Assembly (NCBI RefSeq): GCF_003144245.1
Contig: NW_020289987.1
Location: forward strand, 1 to 64,000
DNA length: 64,000 nucleotides
Source of the DNA: Jaminaea rosea
Lineage: Eukaryota; Basidiomycota; Exobasidiomycetes; Microstromatales
Direction: 5' to 3'
Below, in pieces: positions 10,725 through 22,700 of the stretch. Within the stretch, counting starts at the first letter, position 1. Every line of letters starts with the position of its first letter. Both the position numbers and the translations under genes were made by a program. The notes under the pieces are model-generated. The model saw nothing but the letters and a program-made list of their open reading frames with translations, was not told the origin of the DNA and did not search any database.

Positions 10725-13547
10725 ATGAACAATCGCACCGACGCCGCTGCTACGGGCACGGGTACGGGCGCTGCAGCCCCCACATACTCAGGTGGGGCAG
10801 CTCCACCCATCTCCTCTTCCTCGCAGCAAGAAAAATCCCTCCCCTCCACTCCCAGCAGTCCAAGCGCCCAATCTCAACCCCAAGTCGATTACGTCCTCGT
10901 CTTCGAATCCGTCCCCGCCCGCTTCAAGAAGGCGGGGAAGGTCCCCTCCTCGGAGAAGGCTGCTATTGCGCGGGAGTTCCAGCTTCTGGTGGAGAGGATC
11001 CAGGATGTTGGGTTGCAGGTTACGAGCAGGGAGGGGAAGGTGGGGAGTGGGCAGGTGCTCCTCTTTGTGAGGGGAAGCGATGAGACGCTTGTCAAAGTGG
11101 GACGCGAAGAGGGGTGAGTGGTCGCGCGATGGGTGATGCGAGACACTTTGTGCCTGACCAAGCCTGGTTTCCCTTCCTTTTGCTCTGCTTTGCCCTCACG
11201 CCTCGCTCCCGCCGCATCGCGTCGTCGGTCGCAGGCTCATCGACTACCTTCACGGGGTGCGCACCACGGCGGGAGAGCCCGCTTCTTCCTCGCTGTCTCG
11301 CTCCTCCTCCCTCCCAAAGGGTGCAACGCACAACCTCGCCCTCTCCCAATTCTCCCCCTCGGACCGTCTCCGTCATATGCACACGCTTCTCACCCTCCCC
11401 TCCACTCCAGCCACTTCAGATGGCATCACGCGCCGAGGTGCAGGGTTACGCCTGCAATCGGAGGAGTTCCCACATTTGATCGACATGACCCCGCTGCACG
11501 ACCAGGAGTACAACAAGCAGTGGCTCAAGCGCTGGGGCTCGAGCAAGTCATTCTTGGCGATCAGCACGCAAGATCTCGATGGGATACGCGCCCATTTTGG
11601 CGAAGGGCTAGCATTCTACTTTGCGTTCCTCCTCTACTACTTTCAGGCCCTCGCTCCCCTCGCCGCAATCGGCGGCTGCTTCTACCTCGCCGGCGCGCCG
11701 TACCACCCCTTGTACTCTTTGGCCCTCGTTGGGTGGGCGTGCATGTTCGTCGAGTCGTGGCGGATCAAAGAGCGCAAGCTTGCTGTGCGCTGGGGTTGCC
11801 TGGGATGTGGGGATGTGGAAAGTCGCAGAGTGGGGTTTAAGGCCAAGAGGAGAGAGATGGACAAGGTGACGGGAGAGGAGAAGGAGGTGTTCGAATGGTG
11901 GAGACGTGAGTTGCGCGTCGCATGCTCCGTGCCCGCCGTGGCCTTTTTCGCTAGTCTGCTCGCTGCTGTCCTGACCACCATGTTCGTCACTGAGGTAAGT
12001 GCCGCGCGTCACCCCCTTCGCCAAACCATCCCACGATGAAGTGCTGACCCCCCCGCCACGCCATGCTACGCCACGTCAGGTCTTCATCACTCGCCTCTAC
12101 GCTGGCCCGGGCAAATCCCTCGTCCCCTTCATCCCCACTGCTCTCTTCTCCGTCTTCATCCCTCAAATCCTCGCCGCATGGCAAGCCACCGCCCGCTCCC
12201 TCACATCCTGGGAAAATCACTTCAGCAACCGCGACTTCAACTGGTACATGACCGTCAAGATGTTTGCCCTCCAAGCATTCGTCGCCTACGGTGCGCTCAC
12301 GTTGAGCGCATTTGTGTATATCCCTTTTGGCCAGGAGTTGATGGACGAGATTGTGCGCCGCGGTTACTTTGCGAGGAGCATTGCGGACGCGACGGCCGAT
12401 GGGAGGTTGGCGTTGCGTGATGATGGGGGGATTCAATTCGAGATCAACCCGGATAGGATGCACGCGCAATTGTTCGCTGTTCTCACGACCAGCCAGGCCA
12501 TCAATGCCTTCACGGAGCTCGCTCTACCCTTCTTGCTGCGCAAGATCAACGAGTGGCGAAGCGGAGGCAAGGAGGAGGGCGCAAGTGACAAGTCGCCTTC
12601 CTCGCCCGGTACACCATCCACGTCCAGCGCTGAGCGCTCCTTCCTCAAAAGGGTGTATCACGAGCTGGACCTGCCCGCTTATGACACATTTGGCGACTAT
12701 GCCGAGATGGCTACGCAGTTTGGGTACATCACCCTGTGGTCGTGATTATCGCCACGCCCGCTTCCCCGCCTCACCCCGTATACCAAGCTAACATCGGCCC
12801 GACCTTTCCCCCTCGCCCGCGCACAGCGTCATCTGGCCTCTCGCCCCTCTCGGCGGACTGATCAACAACTTCTTCGAAATGCGAGGAGACGCACTTAAAA
12901 TCTGCGTCCACGTACGCCGTCCCGTGCCCCTGCGCACAGACTCTGTTGGTCCCTGGCTCGAGATCTTGGGCTTTATTGCCTGGCTAGGTGCGATGAGCAA
13001 CTCGAGCCTCGTCTACCTCTTCCAACGTAGCCCGCAAGCACACTTGCCCGGCCAATCGGCATACGAGGCCACTATGCGCTCTCACCTTCATCCCGGCGGG
13101 GGAGTGGACGGCGTTAACGCCACTGAGGCGGCTAAACAGCTCTTCTACTCGACAGACCCGGCGCACTCTGCTCGCTCACCTTTGTCGTTCTCCAACTTGC
13201 TGCCCTCCTTCCTCCCCACCTCGGGAGCAGCAGGAGCCATGATCGCCGCCCTATTGGTAGCCCTGGCCTCGGAGCACGGCTACGGGATAGTGCGAGCTTC
13301 GGTACGGCACGTGCTAGAACGGGTCCTCTGGAGGGGCAGTGAGGAGGACGTGGCGCTCAAGCGGCGCGAATGGGAGGTGAAGCGCGAAGCCGTCGGGAGG
13401 GCCAAGGCTGGGTTGGAGGGGGCTGGGGTTCAGAGTGAAAAGGTGGGCAAGAGGGGAGCAGAAGCGACGATAAGTGAGGAGGACTTTTGGCACCCGTCGA
13501 GAGATGTAGGGGTTGGGGCTGTTCAGGGTGCGGGGAAGATGGAGTGA
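10725..13547 (+). CDS. IST2: Anoctamin/TMEM16 membrane protein, IST2-like
   Basis: Exons 10725-11113, 11235-11994, 12080-12741 and 12827-13547 give 843 residues. An N-terminal cytosolic domain (DYVLVFESV..., about residues 50-190) is followed by the anoctamin membrane region. Key segments are FGEGLAFYFAFLLYYFQAL, WKxKE-like SWRIKERKLAVRWG, NRDFNWYMTVKMFALQAFVAYG, ETQF-like EMATQFGYITLWS and IWPLAPLGGLINNFFEMRGDALK. Anoctamins are lipid scramblases or ion channels. Fungal Ist2 sits in cortical ER and tethers it to the plasma membrane through a long basic C-terminal tail. Here the tail after the last membrane segment is only about 90 residues. The third intron has a GTGATT donor, which is unusual but required by the join TLWS-VIWPL. 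Confidence 0.92.
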
Positions 13548-13548
13548 G

Positions 13549-13607
13549 GCGGGCGTCGTGTGCGGGCGTCGTGTGCGGACGTCGTCTGCGGGCGTCGTGT
13601 GCGGGCG
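13549..13607. repeat. 13-bp minisatellite directly after the IST2 stop
   Basis: Four copies of the unit GCGGGCGTCGTGT (the third copy has two changes) plus a seven-base partial unit begin two bases after the IST2 TGA, so they lie in its 3' UTR. Confidence 0.9.
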
Positions 13608-14111
13608 CGATTCTCGTTCGCCTGTATCGTAAATTGGGCTGGGAATTCAGCAAATTGAATGCATTGACCCGTCTTCATCCTGCTTGCCTGAGATGGAACA
13701 AGTCATGACGCTGTGCGCTGTGCGCTGTATCGCCATCTGTCCCCTTTGTCTCTCTTCTATCACAAATCCACACTCCCACCTCAAACTTACTCACCTCATT
13801 TCCTCTCTATGCGCCCATCCCCCTCTTGATCTGTCTCAGGAACGCGAAGATCACGAAATAGACTAGACGACCCGCTTACTTGCACCAGGTGCCGAACCGT
13901 CGGATCGTTCGTTCGCTGCTGGCTGTGCGAGCTGTGCGAGGCGAGGATGCCGAGATGCCGATCTGCCACGCCACATCGGAAAAGCGAGACGAAAGCGCGG
14001 GGTACGGGGGGGCAAGGGCCGTTGATTGTTACAGTGGTAGACCCTCTCATATGCGCGAACTAAGAAAGCACCCATTGTGTTCGACGTCAGGAGGGGGAGG
14101 CGGGCTGTGCT

Positions 14112-14357
14112 ATGACTGCAATTGCGTCTGTGCGGGCCGTGCTTCCGATCGATGTTTCACGACTTGATGATGAGGTTCTGTGTGAGATTGGGCAAGTCTT
14201 CGTTTCGTCGGACGTCACGGCCCCGATAGGGCCAGAGGGGAATGGCGATGTCCACTCATTCGAGGGCAACTTGACTCGGACCTACTCTCGGGCGGGAACA
14301 TGGGTGCAAATTGTTGAAGGCACTTACGAGTGGACAACGGGATACCGTGGCGAGTAG
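14112..14357 (+). CDS. Hypothetical small ORF next to the gap
   Basis: An ATG-initiated frame of 81 residues (MTAIASVRAVLPIDVSRLDD...) ends 36 bases before the N-gap. It is poorer in Arg/Pro and richer in Val/Ile/Asp than the spurious frames around it, which is the only support. No domain was recognised, and no splice partner was evident. It might be a real small protein or chance. Confidence 0.25.
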   Translation: MTAIASVRAVLPIDVSRLDDEVLCEIGQVFVSSDVTAPIGPEGNGDVHSFEGNLTRTYSRAGTWVQIVEGTYEWTTGYRGE

Positions 14358-14393
14358 CAGCGAATTCGTTGGACGTTAGTGGTTACTATTTCG

Positions 14394-14413
14394 NNNNNNN
14401 NNNNNNNNNNNNN
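14394..14413. other. Assembly gap (20 N)
   Basis: Twenty undetermined bases, a typical scaffold-gap placeholder; the true missing length is unknown. Confidence 0.99.
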
Positions 14414-14958
14414 GGAGAGAGGAAAGAGGACGCCGCGCTGTGCTGTTGAGCATGAATGGCGTCGTGCTCGATCAGAAGGTATGGCGCTCAGCCTATCACA
14501 AGGAAGGGGAGCAAGACGACTCGAGAGGAAGAGGCGAAGATCCGCGCAGCTATTCGATTCATTGCGATTGCGGTGTCAGTCAGACTCGTTTCGACTCGTC
14601 GTCCCTGGCCGAGCACATTCTGCATTCTTGACGAGTTACTCCCTGTCTCAACCAGTCCTGATCCCAAAGCCGACCGTCATCACCGTCTTCTCGGCCTTTC
14701 ACCGTCGAGGACGACGACGACGACGACGACGGTGTGGTGCTCAACGCTCAGAGCCCGCCAGCCACGCGGAAAAGGCCCAGCTGATTGACTTTGACTTTGG
14801 ATCCCCGCTCTCCGCTCGCGCCCAAGCCAGCCATCCGTTGGCTGCCTGGCTCTCGCCTGCGTCTCATCACTCCGCCTAGCCCGCCCGCCTAGCCTGCCCG
14901 CCTCTCCCGCTCGCTTGCCCTTCGGCCTGCATCTTGGTCATCTCTCTTTTCTTTTCTT

Positions 14959-14999
14959 CATCATCATCATCACCACCGCCATCATCATCATCATCATCG
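14959..14999. repeat. CAT/ATC-type trinucleotide repeat
   Basis: Interrupted (CAT)n runs in the pyrimidine-rich leader upstream of the Zn2Cys6 gene. Confidence 0.85.
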
Positions 15000-15328
15000 C
15001 CTCTCTACAGCGGAGCCATTCTCCACCTGCGCCCGCGTGCCCCCTTTTTTTTTGGCTTCCACAGCAAGCAAAGCAAAGGGCTTAGCTGGCCTGACCTGCC
15101 CTGGCCCGCACTTGCTCTTGCTCTAGCGCTTTGTTCCGCCTGATCCGTCGCCCATCCGCACATCCGCCGGCATCTGCTCTGCTCTGCTCTGCTCGCTGCG
15201 AGAGGACGAAGAGATTGCAACGCGACGGCAAGGCAGCACGCACGAAGCAGCAGCAGCAACGACGACGGTCACCTCAGGGCAGGTAGGCTCAGCTCTTGAT
15301 ACTACGCCGACGCCGACGAGAGGATACG

Positions 15329-18300
15329 ATGAGCTACCCTACGCAGCGCATCCCATCTGCCTCTGGATCTACGTCTGCGTCTGCCTCTGCGTCTTCATCG
15401 TCCAATCACTCGCCTCAACATCCTCATCTTTACGGCGCCTCTCATCCGCCGCCGCCGCCGCCGCCTCCGACGCACTGGGCTTCTACTGGTGGAGGTCCTT
15501 CCTCGTCCTCCTCTTTCGCGCCCGCGCCTGGGCCCATGAGTAGCATGGCTGCCTACCCCCCTCACCTCGCACACGCATCAGCGCAGCCTCCCTTCCATCG
15601 AATGTCCTACGGGCAGAGCCAGCCAGGCGAGTCGCCCGAAACGGCAAAGAAGCGAAAGCTCAACGGTGATGGCAACGGCAACGGCAGCGGCGGACCTGGA
15701 CATCATCATCACCATCACCACCATCAAGCGCAGGGCAGTACGGGAAGCAATCCTTCCTCTCATGATGACTCGCCACCCGCGCCAGGGGCAGGGATCGGAG
15801 GGAATCACGCTCATTCCTCTGCCGCCGCCGCTGACGGGCCCAAACGCATCAAGACGGCCCGCGCGTGCGATTCGTGCCGACGGAAAAAGATCCGCTGCGA
15901 TGTAGTCGATGACGGGTCCCCGCCACCAGGCGACCCGAACAATGGCAATGGAGGTCTAACCTGCGCGCATTGTAGGCAATATGGGTTTAGCTGTACCTTT
16001 TTCCTCCCCATTACCGAGACGCGCTTCAAGAAGAAGAGGGAGCGCGAGGCAGAAGAGGCCGCAGCGAGGAGTGCGGCTGCGGTGGCGAGCTATGGCGGGG
16101 CAATGGGGATGCTCCCGAGAACGTATGGGGCCGCGGGAATGGGCATGGGCATGGGGATGGGAATGTCAACACTCCCACCACCACCGCCACAGCCAGCCAC
16201 TCATGCCAGCATCAGCGCAGCGCAAGAATGGCCTTTGCCGCGCGTGGGACCCGTGCAGCGTTTCCAGCAGAGCGGACCCTCTGGCACTCCCTACGGTAGT
16301 GGTAGTGGGCCGGGAGGGGAGCCGGGCCTCGCGAGCCCAAAGTCCTCCTCAGCAGCTTCGTCCTCTATGCCCTCTCTCCCTCTCCGCCATGGCAAGCCCT
16401 CTTCCCCCGCTCCCCCAACCGATCGCTCCACGACGGGCGCAGCAACGTCGGACGTGGGCATCCCGCCCGACTCGCGCGTCATGGGCCCAACGTCGCTTGC
16501 GTACATTGTACACAGCACCGCCTTTATCCCCGGCAGCGCAATCGAGGCTCATGATCTCAAGCACTCTCAAACCTTCGAAGTCGGCGCATCAGGAGACGGC
16601 ATAATCAAACTCAACCGTCTGCGCCAACGCAATCCTTCCTGCGCGAGCTCGGGAGAGGGAGAGGGCGACGATGATGATGCTGCCAACAACGGTGCAGGTG
16701 GTGGTGGTGGTCCCGCCTACCCGCAGATCCCCGATGCGATCCGAGGCCGATTAGCAGGGGATGTGGCGGAGAAGCTGATCAACAGCTACTTCACGCGCAT
16801 AGGGTACCTTCATCCCATCATAACCAAGAGCGAGTTCCTTCACCTTGCTCGCCCACCTCCACTCCTCTTCTACGCCATATGTGGAGCAGCCGCTCTGGAC
16901 CGGAATGTGCCCCGAGAAGTACTGTCAGCGGTGCGCATAGGGTTGAACGCCATCTTCAAGTCGAGCGACGTCCTCTCCTCCTCGAGTGCTAACACGGTCA
17001 AGGCCTTGTTGATTCTGGCCCTCCACGCCGACATACATGGCAGCACAAACGTCCAGTCCGGGTCGCGCATGTGGAACCGTCTAGGCGTAGGGCTGCGCAT
17101 GGCTCAAGACCTAGGCCTGCACCGCGATGCCAGTCGTCGCGACGACCTCGACGAATTTGCCCACTTCCTCGAACAGAAGCGCCGTATATGGGGGGCATGC
17201 GTGACTGCCGACCGTCTAGTCTCCATCGCCCTCGGTCACCCGCTCGCCATCGACCTGACCGATTGCGATGTTCGTCTCCCATCCCCTTACGAGGTGCTCC
17301 GTTATCCCGGTACGGACCTGCCTACCCGTCCGGGGGAGGAACAGCCCTTTGCCTTTAATACCGAGATGCTCAAGCTTGCCATTCTGTTTGGGAGGGTTCA
17401 GAAGACCATCTATTCCCCCACGGGGTTGATGAAGGCTACCGATGAGGAGATTACGGGTCTGTTGAGCGATATTGATCTTTGGAGGGAAGGGTTACCTGAA
17501 CGATTGAGGTTTAGGCGGGAGAAGAGTGAGCCTGATGCCGGGATTTTGCATTTGGCTTTTAGTTGCTTGCAGATGTTGTTTTTCCGGTGAGTGCCGAGTG
17601 CTTGGTGGGGGTTTCAGAAGAGAAAGAGAGAAAGAGAGGAGGTAGGAAGGGGACAGCTAGAGCTGACCTTGCTTTCACTTCTTCGGATCGCGCACGCTCC
17701 CGCAGCGTCTTTATGCGCATCTCGTACTCGTGCCCGCAACACCTCAAGTTCTCGCTTACCATTGAGAGGATGACGAGCTTGATCCGCTGGTCACGCGAGT
17801 CCATTGCTTGGTGAGTGCGATCTCGTGCCCCTCTGTGAGACCGATGTTGACCTTCCTCGTCCCTGCCCACGCGCACGTACAGGGTCGACGCATCGGGCTC
17901 CTTCTACCTGGACACGATGCAGTTCGTCAGCTACGCCCTGGTCTTCTGCGCCACAGTGCAGTACCACAGCTGGGTCCGCCGAGGCGACTCCGAGGGGCTT
18001 GCCGCCCTCAGCACCATCAAGAGCATCGTCTCGCGCGGCCGTGTCAACGTGGACGACGAGCGCAAGCAGGACCTCTCTCTGCGGGCAAAGACGGCAGAAA
18101 TTATCAATCTTCTCCACGAGTCTGCCTCCGGTCAATGGGCAAATACGCCTAGCACTGGCAGCCTCAACCCGACGGCGGGAGTGGTCAATCGCCGTACCGC
18201 CGAGTCGCTCAAGGGCATCGTGTGGCGGAACGCGCCAGGCAGGCCGGGAGGCGGGGCATACGAGGCGCAGGAGCCTCACCTGCTGCTGGCAGACTTACCG

Positions 18301-19473
18301 CCTGGGACGATCATTCTTGGGAGTAATCGGACGCCGGCGCTCGTGAGGTCGGCGAATGGGTGGCAGCAGGTCCCTGGTGGGCTGCCCGAGCAGCAGACGC
18401 AAGCGCAGAAGGGCGGAGCAGGCGCAAGCGGCCAGTACGGCCGTAGTGGTGAGGACGCGAATGCGAGTGCGGGTGCGAGAGCGAGCGGCCTGGACGGTCT
18501 CGCCTCGGCCTCCAATGGCAACGGCAGCGGCAACGGCGCCGCATCAACGTCATCCTCAGGTCCCACGACGAACAACGCCAACGCCAACGCAGGCGATGTG
18601 CTCCCGGACCTGTCAAACTTCACCCACCTGGGCGGTTCCGTCTGGCAGGACGAGCAAGGCTGGCCGGTAGACCGACGCGGCTCTGGTCTGATGGTCGTCC
18701 TTCCCGGCAGTAATGGTGCGAATGGGGGTGGGTTCATGATGAATGCCCAGAATGCTGCCGAGTACTTGAGCATGAATGGGAACGGCTTCGGGGCCGGAGG
18801 GCAGGGTGGCGGTGCCGGGGGAGGGTACTTCAATTTCATGGGTAACGCAGCGCCTGCCGCAGGTGGTGGTGGTGGAGGAGGAGAAGCAGGTGGAGGGGGA
18901 ACAAACGTCAATCCTCACTTGAACGGGATGCTCTCCGCTCCCACTCCTGGTACTCAGGCCGAGATCAACGGTATCCTCGCGGCCAACGCTGATGCCAACC
19001 CCTCGCCCATGCTCGACCCCACATCGCAGCCGACCGCGCCTCCCGGCACGCAAGCGCCTCCCCCGGTCTTTGGGGGGTTCGGCATGGGCTCCGATCCGCT
19101 GATGCTCAACGATCCGCTGATGGGGATCCTGGATTGGCAGGCATGGCAAACCTACCTGGCGCCTGGCGGGGTTCAGCAGGGTCAGCACCAGCAGAGGACC
19201 CCTGGTGGAGGTGTTGGCATGGGCGTGGGCGTGCCTGACGCTGAGGGAGAGGATGAGGATGAAAGGGCATTGCGACAGGCGGCGACTAACGGAGGAGGAG
19301 GAGCAAGGGGTAAGGAAGACGCCGCTGGTGCCTCAACTGGTGGAGATGGGACGCGGAGGAGCGGGAGGGAGAGGGAAGGCTCCGACTCTGCCTCTGCCTC
19401 TGAGTCGTCCCCTGGCGAGTCAAGTGTGCCGTCTACGAGGAGAGAGCAGCCCACCCTCTCGAGCATCAGTTAG
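15329..19473 (+). CDS. Zn2Cys6 transcription factor with fungal-specific TF domain
   Basis: Exons 15329-17586, 17706-17810 and 17883-19473 give 1,317 residues. The N terminus is Ser/Pro/His-rich. A nuclear-localisation-like KKRKLN precedes the zinc cluster, whose cysteines are at 180, 183, 190, 212, 215 and 222 (ACDSCRRKKIRCD ... CAHCRQYGFSCTFF), followed by LPITETRFKKKRERE. The loop between Cys3 and Cys4 is 21 residues. The middle-homology (Fungal_trans) domain spans about residues 490-680, with YFTRIGYLHPI, FYAICGAAALD, NRLGVGLRMAQDLGLHRD and KRRIWGACVTADRLVSIALG. The C-terminal 500 residues are Gly/Asn/Gln-rich. It is a nuclear DNA-binding regulator with an unknown target pathway. A 33-base longer in-frame extension upstream is not needed. 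Confidence 0.93.
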
Positions 19474-19792
19474 CACTCAGTTGAGATGCCAAGGTAGCTG
19501 CTTGACGTGTTCTGTACTTCTATTGTCGTCCCCCCTTTCCTTCTCGACCACGCCTGGCAAGCTCGTCAGTCCCACCTGCACCTGCACCTCGATTCCACAT
19601 CAACATGTATATAGATATGCTCCAAAATCCCCTCTTGTCATGCCTTCCCCTTGCTCGAAAGCAGTCCAGTCAGTCTAGAATGAATGCTAATTCACCGTCG
19701 GTTGAGAGGGGCGTGAAGAGGGAGATCGATTGCAGCAGCGTAGTGTAGCGCGACGCAAGGAAGTACAGATCGCGCGGCTTAAGGCTGACGGC
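19474..19792. other. Convergent 3' intergenic region
   Basis: 319 bp between the stops of the Zn2Cys6 factor and THOC1; no gene is seen. Confidence 0.6.
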
Positions 19793-22700
19793 TTACGAAG
19801 AGGTCATCTCGACGTCCTCCTCCTCCTCCTCCTTCCCGGCTTCGCCCTCTGGTTGGGCAGAAGGGCCGGACATGGCCGTATCAGCATCAGCATGGTCATC
19901 AGCATCAGCATCAGCATCGACGCGGCCGGCGTCGACTTCTTGGTGCTGCTGCTCTTCATCCGCTCTCGCCTTGTTATCATCTGCGCCCTCACCCTCGCCA
20001 TCGCCCTCCCGCGTTTCAACAGTCCCCTCACCCTCCACGGGCACGTCGACCTCGACCTCTACCGCACGCTCCGAGGAATCAGCCGGGATAGTCGTAGACA
20101 AATCGACGGTGGTATCCCCCTCCCTATCCCTGTCCCGATCTCCACGGGGCGTCTCGTCCGCCTCTGCTTCTGCTTGTGCTTCGCCCTCTTGCTCTTCAGC
20201 AGCAGTGGTAGCCACGCTCTCCCGCTCCCCGTCGTCGTCCTCGTCATCGTCGTCCTCCCGCGCAGGCTCAGCAGCAGTCATGAACGTCGCATCGGCATCC
20301 GCCTCAACCTCCGCCTCCGCCTCCCCCTGATCCTCTGCGTCGGCGTCTGCGTCGTGCTGTCCCTCTCGCCTCGCCTGTCCCCGAGGAGACTCCCCCTCCT
20401 TCGCCACAACGGTGGCGACGGTAGCGGCAGCTACTACCGGCTCGGGAGCGCTGTTCGCCTCTTTTCTCCTTTGCATTTCCCCCTCTTCAGCCGCCTCCGC
20501 CTCCAGAAGCAGGTTGACATCTCCTCCCCCAATCTTGCCCCAAAGTCGCAACGTCTCCCCTCGGGCTAGACGGAGTGCACGCCAATTGAGGCTCGTTTTG
20601 CGTTCTTTCAGGGCGACTTCCTCCTCCTCCTTCACACGGGCCCTCTCCTCTTCCCCTGCACCACCCCTGGCAGCCATTTGCTTGGCCTTCATTATGGCCA
20701 GCTGATCCTCCCTCTTTATCCTTGCCGCGTAGGATCGCGCATCCCCAACTCCAGGTGGGATCTCCAACTGTTCCAATCCATCCAACCTCTCCTCTACCTC
20801 CACCTCTACGCCCTCCTCGTCCTCCCTCTTGCGCTTCACAACCTGCGGGACAGAGGGGATGGGCTCGAGACCTTCCTCCCAGAGTTGGGAGAGGGCTGCC
20901 GTTCCGAGCGAGAAGGTGGGAGGGCCCCGAGGATTCGTCCTCGTCGTCGGGCCTTGCGTGAGGGCCAGACGGACCTGTGATTGGGATTGGGATGGGGAGG
21001 TGGAGAGGAGAGAGCCGAGAGAAAGAGGTGGGCGATCGATGGCGGGACAGTTCTCCCCCTTCCACTGAACCCAACGCGCTTCGCGACGGAGGGACTGGAG
21101 AATCGAGGACTTAAAGGCACGACCCGCCGCCGCTGCTGCCGCCGGGTTGAGGGGCTGCACTGCTGTGCTGGACGACGCGCCTCCTTCGTTGCCAGCACCG
21201 CCACCGCCACCGCTCCCCTCCGACTGGGCCGCAACGACGGTCCCTCCCGTTTCTTCTAATAAGGTCACAACGCTCCTCCAGGTGTCGCGCGCCCAGTGCT
21301 CCTCCTCCTCACTCATCTCCCACCCCTCCCCTTCCCCTGCCCCTGCGCCCCCTACTTGTAGTTGGAGCTGTAGCTGGAGCTGCTGGTTCTTCATTGCCCC
21401 TCCCTCCTCTCGTTTGCGCTTTGACGAGGAGGTATACGTTGTGAGGAGGTATTGGAGGAGAATGAGGTACTGGATGAGTATGTGGCTCCGGAAGGAGGGG
21501 GAGCGTAGTTGGTACTCGAAGAGGGGCGGGGAGGTCAGGTGCTTAGGGAAGGTGGTGTCATCCGGTTCGGTTTCGGTGTTGGTGTGATTGGTGGTGGCTG
21601 GGGTCGAGCTGGACGCTACCGCCTCTTCGCCCAGGAGGGAACCTGCAATACTGTTTCGCAGCATCTCCTCCCTCTTCCTCTTCTTGACGCTCCCTGGCGA
21701 CATGTCGAGTGTCGCATCGTCCGCAGGCAGGGCTGTTGCGCTGGCCGTGGCCGTGGCCATCTTGACCCCTCTACCACCCTTTGCGGCCGCCCGTTCCGCT
21801 TGGCTCATCTCGCGCTCCCTCGCGCTGGCCTCGGCGAAGACGTCCAATACTCGGGCGGTGGTGTTGCGGAAGGTTTGGAAGGGGGGGAGGGGTGCTCTCC
21901 GCGTAGGAGATGTGGAGCGGGAGGGTTTGCCCATTTGACCTGCTGCCGCAGTAGGGTGCGGGTTGGGTGTCGAGGCCCCGTCTTGGCCTTCAGAGGAGGT
22001 GGACTGCGGGTCGCGACCGTCCGAGGTGCCTTCTTCCTCGTCTCTGCGCCCGTCGGATGTAGTCGCAGCTCTTTCGTCTTCCTTGGCCTCCATCTCGGTC
22101 TCGTGCTCAGCTTCAGGCGCCGGTTCGAAGAGTACCGCCGGATTAGAGAAGACGCCCTGCAATCCCCAGAAGTCCCTGTAGAAGTTCGTATCCCTCGCAG
22201 CCTGTGAAGCGGGATCCGTCTCCCTTTGCTCCTCCTCCTCCTCCTTCTCCTCGTCTCGACCCCTCGCCTTCTCCCACCTCTGCACCTCGTCCTCATCAAC
22301 TCGCGTGACATTCCCAACATTGAACTCCCCCTTCAAATTGACGCCACTCCTCTCCCCCAGCGGGAAGACCTCCGCCAAAAGTGCCAAGATCCTCCCCGCC
22401 AATACAAGATGGGATCGATTAGGCTTGCTCAATCTACGCAACATATCGTTGAGTAGTCTGAGCAACACGAGACCTTTACCGCGGCTGGGGCTGAGGTTTC
22501 TTGTGAGGTGGGAGACGCGACTTGATAGGTAGGCGAAGAGTGCGGGGAGTCCCGAGAGGGGGGTGCGATCGTTTAGTTCTTCGAGGAGGAGGAGGGGAAG
22601 GGAGTCGTCCAGGAGGTTGGCGAGTGTGAGGGAGATCGTGTGGTCGAGGTGGGAATGGATGATGCTGGGTTCGTCTAGGGTGAGGGAACAGAACATGAGG

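Larger units (their letters stand above)
13608..15328. other. Intergenic region with assembly gap
   Basis: About 1.7 kb separate the IST2 repeat from the Zn2Cys6 gene start. The stretch holds a 20-N gap, an 82-codon ORF at 14112-14357, a (CGA)n run near 14710-14731 and a CAT/ATC-rich repeat at 14959-14999. The last few hundred bases are pyrimidine-rich and are probably the 5' leader of the downstream gene. Confidence 0.6.

Noticed and set aside
19730-20569. Plus-strand 279-codon Leu/Val-rich frame resembling a membrane protein
   Set aside because: It is antisense to the acidic repeats of THOC1; the hydrophobic look comes from complementing GAC/GAG codons.
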